The notes beneath the pieces are model-generated. The model ran no database searches and was not told where the DNA came from. It was given only the letters and a program-made list of their open reading frames with translations. The translations under genes were made by a program, and so were the position numbers. DNA of 64,000 nt from Lachnospiraceae bacterium (GTDB lineage: Bacteria; Bacillota; Clostridia; Lachnospirales; Lachnospiraceae), in the NCBI GenBank assembly GCA_016283575.1, contig JAEEND010000007.1, positions 1-64,000 on the forward strand, read 5' to 3'. Positions 8,778 through 17,506 of this stretch are shown in pieces; the stretch's first letter is position 1; each line of letters begins with the position of its first letter.

Positions 8778-10667
8778 TTATAATTCTCCCTGGTAGTCGG
8801 AAGGCATGCGCCAGTCACCGCGGGGTGAAAGGGAAACGGAACCGATCTTGGGACCGTCAGGCAGGCAGCTTCGCTTAAACTGGTTTGTCACAAAACGACG
8901 TGAGAAAATATCAAGGGTCGAGTCAATCTGCTTTTTCTCTATTGCAGGGAATGCAATGTATGCCAAGGCTCTTAATTTTTCTTTTGAAAAGCCGTTACGG
9001 ACAAGATTATATAAAAAGAAATCATGTAAGTCATATTTTCCGATGGTATCTTCCGTGGACTGCTTGATATTCCCGTTTTCGTCGGGTGGAAGAAGCTCGG
9101 GACTTATAATGGTATCGCATACTCCCAAAAGAACCTTCTTCATTTCTTCGGAGGCTTTTTCATGAGCATAGGTTTCGATGATGAAGCGAACCAGAGTCTT
9201 GGGTACCGATACATTGACGCCGTACATGGACATGTGATCGCCGTTATAGGTGCACCAGCCGAGAGCAAGCTCCGAAAGGTCCCCTGTACCGACTACAAGG
9301 CCCCCTTCTTTGTTGGCAACGTTCATAAGTATCTTGGTGCGTTCACGTGCCTGGATATTTTCATATGTCACATCGTAAAGGTCTTCCGGCTGTCCGATGT
9401 CCTGCATATGCTGTCTGCAGGCGGCAGTGATATCTATGGTTCGGGCGTCACAGCCTATAAGCTCCATTAGAGAGTCTGCAGAGGTCTTTGTGCGGACCGT
9501 GGTGCCGAAGCCGGGCATGGTAATGGCAACGATGTTCTTTTTATCAAGATTAAGCATGTTGTAGGCTTCGTTTATTACAAGAAGCGCAAGGGTAGAATCC
9601 AGACCGCCTGAAATACCGATGACGCATTTCTTCATGCCGGTCTTTTTAAGCCTTGTGGCAAGACCTGAAGCCTGGAGGCGAAGAATCTCTTCGCAGCGCT
9701 CGCGCCTCTTCAAAGTATCATGGGGCACAAAGGGGTAAGGCTGATATGAATCGGGAAGCAGATTGTTTTCGCCTTCTCTTTCCACATTTACAAACTGCAC
9801 CTGTGACCTGTGCTTAGGCTTAAAGCTGTTATATTTAACCTTATCGTTATCGATCTTTTCAATATCTATTATGGCCGTGGTGATCATGGGCCCATCCAAG
9901 AAGAGAGCACTTTCGGATTTTTTTAAATTGCCGCATTCGGCGATAATATGATGACCGCTGTAGATCACATCCGTTGTGCTTTCTCCGCTTCCGGCTGAGG
10001 CGTAGATATAGGCAACTCCGCAGCGGGAGGACTGATTCTTTACAAGGTCTTCTCTGTATTTATGCTTGGAAACAAAGTCATTACTTGCGGAAGGGTTTAC
10101 GATTACGTTGGCACCATTAAGTGAAAGCGCATTGCTGGGAGGTGTGGTAACCCACAGGTCTTCACAGATCTCACAGCCGATCCTTAATCCGTCGGAAGAA
10201 GAAACTATGATCCCGCTTCCGAAGGGGATGGATTCGCCGGTTATATTTACTGAATTTGAAAGAGCATCAAAGGCAGAAGAAAACCAGCGCTTTTCGTAGA
10301 ACTCGTTGTAATTCGGAAGGTATGACTTGGGAATGATTGCAAGGATCCTTCCCATATAAAGAATGGCTGCCACATTAAAAAGCTTTCCTTCATGTCTTAA
10401 GGGAAGAGACAGTACCAGGAAGGTGTTTATTTTCCTCGTGGCTTCCTTTATATCAAGAAGCGCCTTTAAAGCTTTATCCGACAATTCTTTCCGTAAGAAC
10501 ATATCCTGACAGCTGTAGCCTGTGAGACAGAGCTCGGGAAATACCAGGATATCGGTGTCCTTGTCCATTTTCTTTATTATTTCAAGTATTGAATCTTTGT
10601 TGGCATTTACATTTCCGATCTTCACATCAAATGTCGCTGCCGAAACCTTCCTGAATCCGTAATCCAT
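8778..10667 (-). CDS. nadE: Glutamine-dependent NAD+ synthetase
   Basis: Converts deamido-NAD+ to NAD+ using ammonia from glutamine. The 629-residue protein has an N-terminal nitrilase-type glutaminase domain (about 1-290) with the Glu (FPELCLTGY), Lys (IPKSYLPNY) and Cys (GCEICEDLW) triad. A C-terminal synthetase domain (about 320-629) has the ATP-pyrophosphatase loop SGGLDST and a GTGDLSELALGW segment. The length matches the two-domain form. The ATG sits behind GGAG. The upstream region holds the inverted-repeat element at 10701-10834. Confidence 0.96.
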   Translation of the reverse strand: MDYGFRKVSAATFDVKIGNVNANKDSILEIIKKMDKDTDILVFPELCLTGYSCQDMFLRKELSDKALKALLDIKEATRKINTFLVLSLPLRHEGKLFNVAAILYMGRILAIIPKSYLPNYNEFYEKRWFSSAFDALSNSVNITGESIPFGSGIIVSSSDGLRIGCEICEDLWVTTPPSNALSLNGANVIVNPSASNDFVSKHKYREDLVKNQSSRCGVAYIYASAGSGESTTDVIYSGHHIIAECGNLKKSESALFLDGPMITTAIIDIEKIDNDKVKYNSFKPKHRSQVQFVNVEREGENNLLPDSYQPYPFVPHDTLKRRERCEEILRLQASGLATRLKKTGMKKCVIGISGGLDSTLALLVINEAYNMLNLDKKNIVAITMPGFGTTVRTKTSADSLMELIGCDARTIDITAACRQHMQDIGQPEDLYDVTYENIQARERTKILMNVANKEGGLVVGTGDLSELALGWCTYNGDHMSMYGVNVSVPKTLVRFIIETYAHEKASEEMKKVLLGVCDTIISPELLPPDENGNIKQSTEDTIGKYDLHDFFLYNLVRNGFSKEKLRALAYIAFPAIEKKQIDSTLDIFSRRFVTNQFKRSCLPDGPKIGSVSLSPRGDWRMPSDYQGEL

Positions 10668-10700
10668 TTTTGCTCCTTCTTCTTTTGGGGTTTGTGGGGG

Positions 10701-10834
10701 TTGTGTGATTTGTATCTTACACCACAGGCACGCTCCCGCTACGGGCTCTCTCGTAACGGCACTAAGCTCGACAATACCTCGCTAAGTGCCGACGGCTCGC
10801 CAGTACCTGCTTGTGTAAGATACAAATCACACAA
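10701..10834. repeat. 134-bp inverted-repeat element, MITE/REP-like
   Basis: Perfect 22-bp inverted arms (10701-10722 starting TTGTGTGATTTG, and 10813-10834) flank a strikingly G+C-rich core of about 90 bp. The core contains further small palindromes: CCCG-CTA-CGGG at 10735-10745, GGCACT (10758-10763) with AGTGCC (10785-10790), and GCCGACGGC at 10788-10796. It contains no ORF and differs in composition from the AT-rich flanks. It lies just upstream of nadE, between divergent genes. No target-site duplication is obvious. A non-autonomous mobile repeat or a structured RNA are both possible. Confidence 0.65.
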
Positions 10835-10934
10835 TTAAAACCAAAAGTATTATAGCAAAAAAAAGGATGGGGATAAAGGAGTAGGATTTGTGCTATACTT
10901 TATCTGATGATTGAATGAACTGACAGGAGGCCCT

Positions 10935-11105
10935 ATGGAAACTTTCTATTATGTTGTAGACAGTATTGAAGGCGATTATGCTAATTTAAAAAGAACCGAC
11001 ATTGAATCCGATGATCTGAAGCTTGTGGCGAGAGCCCTTCTTCCTGCAGAAATCGTAGAGGGCAGCAGGCTTAAATATGAATTTATGCAGTATACACTGG
11101 AATAA
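10935..11105 (+). CDS. Small DUF3006-like protein
   Basis: A 56-residue protein starting at the ATG behind a clear AGGAGG; an earlier start at 10911 would sit in front of that site and is rejected. The pattern VDSIEGDYANLKRT, then ARALLPAEIVEGSRLKYEF, resembles the small DUF3006 family (VDRFEGD ... LLPEGVKEGD ...), a tiny beta-barrel-like protein of unknown function. The NUDIX gene follows after 18 bp and is probably co-transcribed. Family assignment is by pattern only. Confidence 0.6.
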   Translation: METFYYVVDSIEGDYANLKRTDIESDDLKLVARALLPAEIVEGSRLKYEFMQYTLE

Positions 11106-11123
11106 AAAGAAGGACCGCTAAAT

Positions 11124-11651
11124 ATGGAACTGTGGGATTTATACGATAGAGACGGAAATAAAACACACGAAACCTGGGAGAGAGGATTCGGAAATTTTAA
11201 AGAAATACCCGAAGGACGCTTTCATATGGTAGTGGATATTCTCGTAAGACATGAAGACGGGACTTTCCTACTTACCAAAAGAGATATGAGAAAAGATGTG
11301 TACCCGGGGTACTGGGAAGCAAGTGCAGGTGGATCCGCTCTTGCAGGAGAAGATCCAATTACTGCAGCAGAACGTGAACTATTCGAAGAAACCGGGCTTA
11401 AAGCCACAAGACTTGAACTTGTGAGCCACACCTTTTCAGAAAAAAGCCATGGCATGTATTACTCATACCTTGCTACCGTAGATGCGGATAAAGACGCTGT
11501 AGTACTCCAGGAAGGCGAAACCACAGAATACAAGTGGGTAGATGCCCGCGGCCTCATAGAATACGTGGACTCCGACACAGCCATGAAGCATCATAACGAA
11601 AGATATAAAGATTATATTGAAGAGGTTCGCGGGAGCGTGCCTGCGCCGTGA
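11124..11651 (+). CDS. NUDIX hydrolase (IPP-isomerase/YfcD-like)
   Basis: The 175-residue protein has a complete Nudix box (G-x5-E-x7-REL-x-EE-x-GL) around residues 70-92, within GSALAGEDPITAAERELFEE. It also has the N-terminal WDLYDRDGNKTHETWERG opening typical of the YfcD-like/IPP-isomerase-like branch. It should hydrolyse a nucleoside-diphosphate-linked substrate; which one cannot be told. The last few codons (REVRGSVPAP) are encoded within a 15-bp match to the repeat element at 10701-10834, so the C-terminus may have been altered by repeat DNA. Confidence 0.88.
   Translation: MELWDLYDRDGNKTHETWERGFGNFKEIPEGRFHMVVDILVRHEDGTFLLTKRDMRKDVYPGYWEASAGGSALAGEDPITAAERELFEETGLKATRLELVSHTFSEKSHGMYYSYLATVDADKDAVVLQEGETTEYKWVDARGLIEYVDSDTAMKHHNERYKDYIEEVRGSVPAP
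11629..11643 (-). repeat. 15-bp fragment of the 10701-10834 repeat, inverted
   Basis: GCGGGAGCGTGCCTG here is the exact reverse complement of 10725-10739 inside the inverted-repeat element. It overlaps the 3' end of the NUDIX gene. The two copies lie in opposite orientation on either side of the small-protein/NUDIX pair. Confidence 0.5.
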
Positions 11652-11760
11652 ATACATATCCCAATCCCGTCCCTTTCACAAAAACACACCATCACTGTGA
11701 AGTGGCAAATTGACGAAAATTAATATGAATAATTGATACATTTGCCCTATACATGTAAAA

Positions 11761-11905
11761 GGCTTTTGTGATAGCATGGACTCAAGTTTTTGAAAAAAAG
11801 CCCCCTCATCTTCCTGTCCCAAAGAGGAAGATTTAGTGTTTATTGATATAGCTTTTACTATATCTAAATGCCGTAGGTCAACCCTCACAGACCTACGGCA
11901 TTTTT
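11761..11905 (+). ncRNA. Candidate structured RNA: consecutive hairpins ending in a terminator
   Basis: The 337-base gap 11652-11988 has no credible ORF but contains several hairpins in a row. GGCTTTT (11761-11767) can pair with AAAAGCC (11796-11802) around an inner TCAA/TTGA pair. ATCTTCCT (11809-11816) pairs with AGGAAGAT (11825-11832). GATATAG (11845-11851) pairs with CTATATC (11858-11864). A 14-bp terminator stem follows. It could be a small RNA or an untranslated leader ahead of rrf2-suf. No known riboswitch class was recognised. Confidence 0.35.
11866..11905 (+). terminator. Intrinsic terminator before rrf2
   Basis: A perfect 14-bp stem (11866-11879 with 11890-11903, core GCCGTAGGTC/GACCTACGGC) closes a 10-base loop and runs into a T tract at 11901-11905. 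It ends transcription from the NUDIX gene or from the hairpin region upstream. Confidence 0.85.
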
Positions 11906-11916
11906 CTGCCCATTTC

Positions 11917-11957
11917 TTGACTTTTTAATTCCCTCGTGATAACTTAACTAAGATAAT
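11917..11957 (+). promoter_or_regulatory. Probable promoter/operator region of rrf2-suf
   Basis: TTGACT at 11917-11922 could be a -35 box. The -10 is not clear-cut: TAACTT at 11940 has 17-bp spacing but is weak, and GATAAT at 11952-11957 is spaced too far. The AT-rich stretch that follows has partial dyads (CTAA ... TTAG) where an Rrf2 protein might bind. Weakly supported. Confidence 0.35.
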
Positions 11958-11988
11958 TCATAGTAAATTAGTAGGAATTAGGTGACAT

Positions 11989-12444
11989 ATGAAAATATCA
12001 ACCAAAGGCCGGTATGGATTAAGAGCCATGCTGGATCTTGCAAAACACACTAAAAACGGCGAAACTGTGTCGGTTCAGTCGATTTCGGAGCGACAGAATA
12101 TTTCGGAAAGCTATCTGGAACAGCTGGTAAGTCTTCTTAAAAAAGCAGGTCTCATTGAGAGTGTACGAGGGGCCAACGGCGGATATAAGCTTTCAAGGGA
12201 CGAATCCGAGATTTCCGTAGGAGATATCCTGCGTGCCTGCGAGGGCGACATAGAGGTGGTGTCCTGCAGTGGCAAGGATACGGAAGAATCCTGCGATCAG
12301 TCGGGAAAATGCGCTGCAAAAGTAGTGTGGGAAACAATAAACAATGCCATTGAATCCGCAGTGGACGGGCTGATGCTTAGTTCATTGACCGATGACAGTC
12401 TCGGCATAGATGAACAGATCGATACAGGAAAATGCATTAACTAA
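11989..12444 (+). CDS. Rrf2/IscR-family Fe-S-sensing regulator
   Basis: The 151-residue protein begins with the canonical Rrf2 winged-helix opening MKISTKGRYGLRAMLDLA and the recognition region ISERQNISESYLEQLV. It then has GANGGYKL and three cysteines spaced C-x8-C-x5-C around residues 90-108 (starting SCSGKD), the region that binds the Fe-S cluster in IscR. It lies 12 bp upstream of sufC, so it is most likely the regulator of the SUF operon, responding to Fe-S status (inference from family and position). Confidence 0.9.
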   Translation: MKISTKGRYGLRAMLDLAKHTKNGETVSVQSISERQNISESYLEQLVSLLKKAGLIESVRGANGGYKLSRDESEISVGDILRACEGDIEVVSCSGKDTEESCDQSGKCAAKVVWETINNAIESAVDGLMLSSLTDDSLGIDEQIDTGKCIN

Positions 12445-12456
12445 AGGAAGATATAT

Positions 12457-13218
12457 ATGAGTAAATTATTGGAAGTAAAAAATCTGTCCGTGGGAATAGC
12501 AGACGGTCAGATATTAAAAGATGTCAATTTAACGATCAACGCAGGAGAAATACATGTCCTTATGGGACCTAACGGTGCCGGCAAGTCGACTTTCGGCAAC
12601 GCTCTCATGGGAAGTCCTGTTTATAACGTATTATCGGGAAAGATTCTTTTTGATGGAGAAGATATTACGGAATTTACTCCCGATAAGCGCGCAAAGGCAG
12701 GAATGTTCATGTCTTTCCAGAATCCCCTGGAAGTACCCGGAGTCTCCCTTGAAAGCTTTATAAGAAACTCCATAAGACAGAAAACAGGCAAGCCCATTAA
12801 GATCTTCAGCTTCAAGAAAGAAATGGAAGAAACCATGGAACTTTTAAATATGGATTCTTCTTATGCAGAGAGAGATTTAAATGTAGGCTTTTCGGGCGGT
12901 GAAAAGAAAAAGGCCGAGATATTGCAGATGCTGATGCTTTCACCTAAATTTGCAATCCTGGATGAAACAGATTCGGGCCTTGACGTTGATGCCGTAAGAA
13001 CCGTGTCAAAGGGTATCCGCGAATACCAGAAGAGAACCGATGGCGCGTTACTTATAATCACTCACAACGCAGCCATTCTGGAAGCTTTGGATGTTGATCA
13101 TGCACATGTGATCGTAAAGGGCAGGCTTGTAACATCGGGCGGCCCCGAGCTTATCGAAACCATTAACAAAAACGGCTTTGAAGAATTTATCAGGGAGGCA
13201 GAAACCGACCATGAATAA
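12457..13218 (+). CDS. sufC: Fe-S assembly ATPase SufC
   Basis: ABC-type ATPase that drives cluster building on the SufBCD scaffold. The 253-residue protein shows Walker A GPNGAGKST near residue 36, a Q-loop in MSFQNPLEVPG, the signature FSGGEKKK, Walker B FAILDETDSGLD with the SufC-type ETDSGLD sequence, and the H-loop ITHNA. The ATG follows AAAGGAAG. The 3' end overlaps sufB by 8 bp. Confidence 0.97.
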   Translation: MSKLLEVKNLSVGIADGQILKDVNLTINAGEIHVLMGPNGAGKSTFGNALMGSPVYNVLSGKILFDGEDITEFTPDKRAKAGMFMSFQNPLEVPGVSLESFIRNSIRQKTGKPIKIFSFKKEMEETMELLNMDSSYAERDLNVGFSGGEKKKAEILQMLMLSPKFAILDETDSGLDVDAVRTVSKGIREYQKRTDGALLIITHNAAILEALDVDHAHVIVKGRLVTSGGPELIETINKNGFEEFIREAETDHE

Positions 13219-14677
13219 TATGGAAACGGAAGGCGCAATCCACTACGATCCTGCCATTGATAATTCGGTTGATGACATAAACGCATATCTCGAAGGAACC
13301 GACCGTTCTTTATATAATTTCAGGGATGAATCCACGGATTATTACAAGGTGGATTCCGGCTTGACAAGAGATATCGTTGATAAGATCTCCGAAGAAAAGC
13401 ATGATCCGGAATGGATGCATGAATTCAGACTTAAGTGTCTTGATATATATAATAATTTAAATGTGCCTCAGTGGGGTCCTCCCATTGACGGTCTTAATAT
13501 GGATAACATCGTGACATATGTGCGTCCCAATACCGACATGAAGGCTTCCTGGGATCAGGTGCCCGAAGAAATCAAAAGTGCTTTTGATAAGCTCGGAATT
13601 CCCCAGGCAGAGCACGAGTTTTTGGCAGGAGTGGGCGCCCAGTACGATTCAGAGCTTGTATATCACAATCTGCAGGAATCCGTTGCCAAAATGGGCGTCG
13701 TATATTCCGATATGGAAAGCGCGCTTAACGGGCCTTACAAGGACATGGTAAAAGAATATTTCATGCACCTTGTGCCGCCCACGGACCATAAATTCGCAGC
13801 CCTTCACGGAGCGGTATGGTCAGGCGGTTCTTTTGTCTATATTCCCAAGGGAGTAAAGGTGGAAGTGCCCTTACAGTCCTATTTCAGATTAAATGCAAAG
13901 GGTGCGGGCCAGTTCGAGCATACTCTCATAATCGTCGATGAAGGCGCCGACCTTCACTTTATCGAGGGTTGTTCCGCGCCTAAGTGGAACGTGGCAAATC
14001 TCCATGCGGGATGTGTTGAACTCTATGTTAAAAAGAATGCCCGTCTCAGATATTCGACTATCGAAAACTGGGCTAAGAATATGTATAACCTGAATACAAA
14101 GCGTGCCATTGTGGAAGAAGGCGGAAGAATGGAATGGGTTTCCGGTTCTTTTGGATCCCATGTATCTTATCTTTACCCGACTACCATTCTTAAAGGAGAT
14201 AAATCTTCCTGTGAGTATACAGGCATCACCTTCTCCGGCAAGGGTCAGGACCTGGATACAGGCTGCAGAATGGTGCACATGGGCAAGAGATCGAGTTCCC
14301 TTATTACGGCAAAATCTCTTGCGAAGGACGGCGGTATCAATACCTTCAGAAGCGAGATAAAGGTGCTTCCCGAGGCGGAGGCTTCCAAATCGTCGGTTGA
14401 CTGTCAGTCTCTTATGCTTGATGATATTTCCCGCTCCGATACCATTCCTGAGATCGATGTGAGAGTGGATAACTGCGATATCGGACACGAAGCAAAGATA
14501 GGAAGGATTTCCGATGAGGCGGTATTTTATCTGATGAGCCGCGGCATCCCCGAAAATGAAGCGAAGGCCATGATAGTATCGGGCTTTGCAAATCCCATCA
14601 GTAAGGAACTTCCACTTGAATATGCAGCTGAAATGAACAATCTTATAAAGCTTGAAATGGAGGGAAGCATGATATGA
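13211..14677 (+). CDS. sufB: Fe-S assembly scaffold SufB
   Basis: Scaffold subunit of the SufBCD complex. The chosen ATG at 13211 lies inside the end of sufC behind AGGGAGG, giving 488 residues; a TTG 33 bp earlier is less likely. Family features: WGPPIDGLNMDNI near residue 95, the GAVWSGGSFVYIPKGVKVE segment, IEGCSAP, and a conserved C-terminal core with VDCQSLML and ISDEAVFYLMSRGI. Its stop overlaps the sufD start by 4 bp, suggesting coupled translation of the scaffold subunits. Confidence 0.97.
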   Translation: MNNMETEGAIHYDPAIDNSVDDINAYLEGTDRSLYNFRDESTDYYKVDSGLTRDIVDKISEEKHDPEWMHEFRLKCLDIYNNLNVPQWGPPIDGLNMDNIVTYVRPNTDMKASWDQVPEEIKSAFDKLGIPQAEHEFLAGVGAQYDSELVYHNLQESVAKMGVVYSDMESALNGPYKDMVKEYFMHLVPPTDHKFAALHGAVWSGGSFVYIPKGVKVEVPLQSYFRLNAKGAGQFEHTLIIVDEGADLHFIEGCSAPKWNVANLHAGCVELYVKKNARLRYSTIENWAKNMYNLNTKRAIVEEGGRMEWVSGSFGSHVSYLYPTTILKGDKSSCEYTGITFSGKGQDLDTGCRMVHMGKRSSSLITAKSLAKDGGINTFRSEIKVLPEAEASKSSVDCQSLMLDDISRSDTIPEIDVRVDNCDIGHEAKIGRISDEAVFYLMSRGIPENEAKAMIVSGFANPISKELPLEYAAEMNNLIKLEMEGSMI

Positions 14678-15846
14678 TGACAGATACACGATCATTAAAT
14701 GTAAACATTCTTCCCTGTCCCACATGGAATAAATTAAGTGTCAACAGAGCTACGGTGGATATATCTTCTTTTTCCAAGGAAAAAGAAAAGCCTCAGTTTA
14801 CTTTAAATAATTTAGGCCCTGTGAGACGCACAAAGATTAGAGCAGTGGAAGCTGAAAAATATGCCGATTCATTAAGTGACGGCATCAGACGTGAAGCTTA
14901 TATTGCGGGAAAACGCGCGATCTACCAGGAGCAGCATTTTCAGACAGGATTAGGCCGTGAACTCACGGACTTTTTACTTGAAAATGTGGATGAAGCGGAA
15001 ATCTATACAGTGCCTGAAGCGGCTGAAGTATACGCTCCCGTTATATTAAAGTGGGAATTCGGAAAGACCGGACATTCTGCATCCATGCAGGTTATCCACG
15101 CTCTTAAAGACAGCCACTCCACTTTCCTGATCTTCACCAAATCGGAAAAAGAAGCTTCCGGCGAACTTATGATGGAGACAAAGGTCATCTTGGAAGAAGG
15201 AGCTACGGTCAATCTGATCAAAGTTAACCTTCTTGGTGACGGTATTACCGTATTAAACGATACGGGCGCCCTTTTACGTGACAATGCGACCTTTAATTTC
15301 ACGCAGATGGTGCTTGGAGGAAACAAGAACTACGTAGGCTGCTTCGCGGATCAGTGCGGAGATAATACGATCTTTAATATAAATGCAGGATATCTTGTAA
15401 ATAAAGATCACTTACTTGATATAAACTATCACGGAGCTATGAGAGGCAAAAATTCCGACGCGAAGATTTTTGTGAAGGGGTCATTAAGTGACAGTGCCCG
15501 CAAAGTATTCAGAGGAACCATTGATTTCAGAAAGGGTTCCAAGGGCTCCAAGGGCGATGAACAGGAAGATGTCCTTCTTTTGACACCGGGAGTGATCAAT
15601 AAAACCGTGCCGGTTATCTTAACGGAAGAAGAGGATGTGGACGGCCGTCACGGTGCCACTGTGGGAAATCTCCTTCCTGATATGCTCTATTATCTTGGAA
15701 CCAGAGGCATAGACAGTAAAGCTGCTGAAATGCTTATTACAAGAGGCCGGTTACTCAGTATTGCAAATACCATTCCGGATGATGAAACCGTGAATTTCAT
15801 AAACCTATTTATCAGGGAGGCATTTGAAGTCAATGAATGCTTTTAG
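14674..15846 (+). CDS. sufD: Fe-S assembly protein SufD
   Basis: Partner scaffold of SufB, 390 residues. The C-terminal SufBD core is recognisable: the VKGSLSDSARKVFRGTIDF segment, EDVLLLTPGVINK (a decayed form of the SufB nucleation region) and HGATVGNLLPDMLYYLGTRGI. The ATG overlaps the sufB stop (ATGATGA, with a second possible start three bases later). The N-terminal half is diverged, as usual for SufD. The 3' end overlaps the cysteine desulfurase start. Confidence 0.93.
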   Translation: MMTDTRSLNVNILPCPTWNKLSVNRATVDISSFSKEKEKPQFTLNNLGPVRRTKIRAVEAEKYADSLSDGIRREAYIAGKRAIYQEQHFQTGLGRELTDFLLENVDEAEIYTVPEAAEVYAPVILKWEFGKTGHSASMQVIHALKDSHSTFLIFTKSEKEASGELMMETKVILEEGATVNLIKVNLLGDGITVLNDTGALLRDNATFNFTQMVLGGNKNYVGCFADQCGDNTIFNINAGYLVNKDHLLDINYHGAMRGKNSDAKIFVKGSLSDSARKVFRGTIDFRKGSKGSKGDEQEDVLLLTPGVINKTVPVILTEEEDVDGRHGATVGNLLPDMLYYLGTRGIDSKAAEMLITRGRLLSIANTIPDDETVNFINLFIREAFEVNECF

Positions 15847-17044
15847 GAAAGATTTTCCTGTATTAAGTGAAAATAAATATGCATATCTTGACAGCGCTGC
15901 CACGGCTCAGAGACCTGTGCAGGTGCTTAAGGCTGTTGAAGATTTTTACAGAACTGCCAATGCAAATCCTCTTCGCGGACTCTATGAATTAAGCATAAAA
16001 GCTACAGATGCCTATGAAGACGCGAGGGCAAGAGTTGCCCGTTTCATAGATGCTTCTTCTTCCGAGGAGGTCATTTTTACAAAGAATACAACAGAATCCC
16101 TTAATCTGGTGGCTTATTCCTATGGCCGTGCTTTTGTAAAAGAAGGGGATGAAATACTGATCGCCGTGTCGGAGCATCACAGTAATATTATTCCCTGGCA
16201 GACTCTTGCAAAAGAAAAGAATGCAAAGCTTGTATATCTTTATCCTAATGAAAAGGGTGAATATTCTTTAGATGAAGTAAAGGCCAAGTGCAATTCACGC
16301 ACAAGGATCTTTGCCATGGCCCAGGTTTCCAACGTACTCGGAATTCCAAAGCCCATTAAAGAATATGCCAAGATTGCCCATTCCGTCGGTGCCGTAATGG
16401 TGGTGGACGGAGCTCAGTCAACACCTCACATGAAGGTGTCGGTACGGGATATGGATGCCGATTTCTTTGCTTTTTCAGGACATAAATTGATGGCTCCCAT
16501 GGGAATCGGAGTGTTGTACGGAAAGAAAGAATTGCTTGAAGCGATGCCTCCGTTTTTGACCGGTGGCGAGATGATCGAATATGTGACGGAGCAGAGTGCA
16601 ACTTTTGCAGAAGTACCCCATAAATTTGAAGCGGGCACCGTAAATGCAGCCGGCGCGGTAGGTCTTGCCGCGGCAATAGATTATCTTGAAAATGTCGGTT
16701 TTGATTTTATAGAAAAGACGGAAGAGAAGCTTACGGCATATCTTCTTGATGAATTAAAGAAGGTGCCTCACATTACAGTTTATGGCTCGGACTCATATAA
16801 AGAACATGTGGGCATTGTGACTTTTAATGTGGATGACTGTCATCCACACGATGTAGCTTCCATTCTGGATGCGGACAAGGTGTGCATCAGAGCGGGACAT
16901 CACTGCGCTCAACCCCTGATGCAGTTCATGAAGGTGAATGCAACCAACAGAGCCAGCCTTTATTTTTACAATACGGAAGAAGATGTAGATAGATTCCTTA
17001 CTTCTATTAAGAATGTAAGAAAGGAACTTGGATATGGATCTTAA
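15833..17044 (+). CDS. sufS: Cysteine desulfurase SufS
   Basis: PLP-dependent group II cysteine desulfurase that supplies sulfur to SufU/SufBCD. Seen: YLDSAATAQRP near the start, the TKNTTESLNLVA and SEHHSNIIPWQ cofactor region, the PLP lysine in SGHKLMAPMGIGVLYG, and the catalytic cysteine in RAGHHCAQPLM near residue 360. ATG at 15833 gives 403 residues. A TTG at 15824 sits only 3 bases after GGAGG, so the ATG is preferred though its spacing is long. It overlaps sufD by 14 bp. Confidence 0.95.
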   Translation: MNAFRKDFPVLSENKYAYLDSAATAQRPVQVLKAVEDFYRTANANPLRGLYELSIKATDAYEDARARVARFIDASSSEEVIFTKNTTESLNLVAYSYGRAFVKEGDEILIAVSEHHSNIIPWQTLAKEKNAKLVYLYPNEKGEYSLDEVKAKCNSRTRIFAMAQVSNVLGIPKPIKEYAKIAHSVGAVMVVDGAQSTPHMKVSVRDMDADFFAFSGHKLMAPMGIGVLYGKKELLEAMPPFLTGGEMIEYVTEQSATFAEVPHKFEAGTVNAAGAVGLAAAIDYLENVGFDFIEKTEEKLTAYLLDELKKVPHITVYGSDSYKEHVGIVTFNVDDCHPHDVASILDADKVCIRAGHHCAQPLMQFMKVNATNRASLYFYNTEEDVDRFLTSIKNVRKELGYGS

Positions 17045-17462
17045 GGAAATGTATCGTGAGATCGTGAATGAACACAATCTCCACCCGACACATAAATATG
17101 ATTTTGAAAACCCCACAATGTTTAAGAGGGGCGTAAATCCCAGCTGCGGAGATGACCTTACCATTAACTTAAAGGTGGAAGAGGGCGTAATAACAGATGG
17201 CTCCTACGTGGGTAACGGATGCGCGATCTCCCAGGCTTCCGGAGATATGATGATGGATCTTATCATCGGTAAGACTGTGGATGAAGCGAAGCATCTTGCC
17301 GAGATATTTAATCGCATGATCAAGGGAGAAGTTACCGAAGAAGAACTTGAAGAACTTGAAGATGCTCAGGCATTGATCGATATTTCTCACATGCCTGCCA
17401 GAGTTAAGTGCGCTCTTCTTTCCTGGAGAACTCTTTCGGAGATGCTGGACGAAAATAACTAA
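17034..17462 (+). CDS. sufU: SufU zinc-dependent sulfurtransferase
   Basis: Accepts persulfide sulfur from SufS. The 142-residue protein carries the three SufU cysteines: NPSCGDD near 40, GNGCAISQAS near 66 (the acceptor site) and VKCALLSW near 128. It also has the SufU-type insertion (IKGEVTEEELEELED) absent from IscU. ATG at 17034 is chosen over an in-frame TTG at 17028. It overlaps the sufS stop by 11 bp and ends the SUF operon. No strong terminator hairpin follows. Confidence 0.95.
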   Translation: MDLKEMYREIVNEHNLHPTHKYDFENPTMFKRGVNPSCGDDLTINLKVEEGVITDGSYVGNGCAISQASGDMMMDLIIGKTVDEAKHLAEIFNRMIKGEVTEEELEELEDAQALIDISHMPARVKCALLSWRTLSEMLDENN

Positions 17463-17506
17463 ATAAACTGAAAATGTTAAAATTTTGTTATAATTATTCA
17501 ATTTTA

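Noticed and set aside
13889-14725. Antisense ORF of 278 codons opposite sufB
   Set aside because: Contains no recognisable motif, has no start signal, and lies wholly over a strongly conserved gene.
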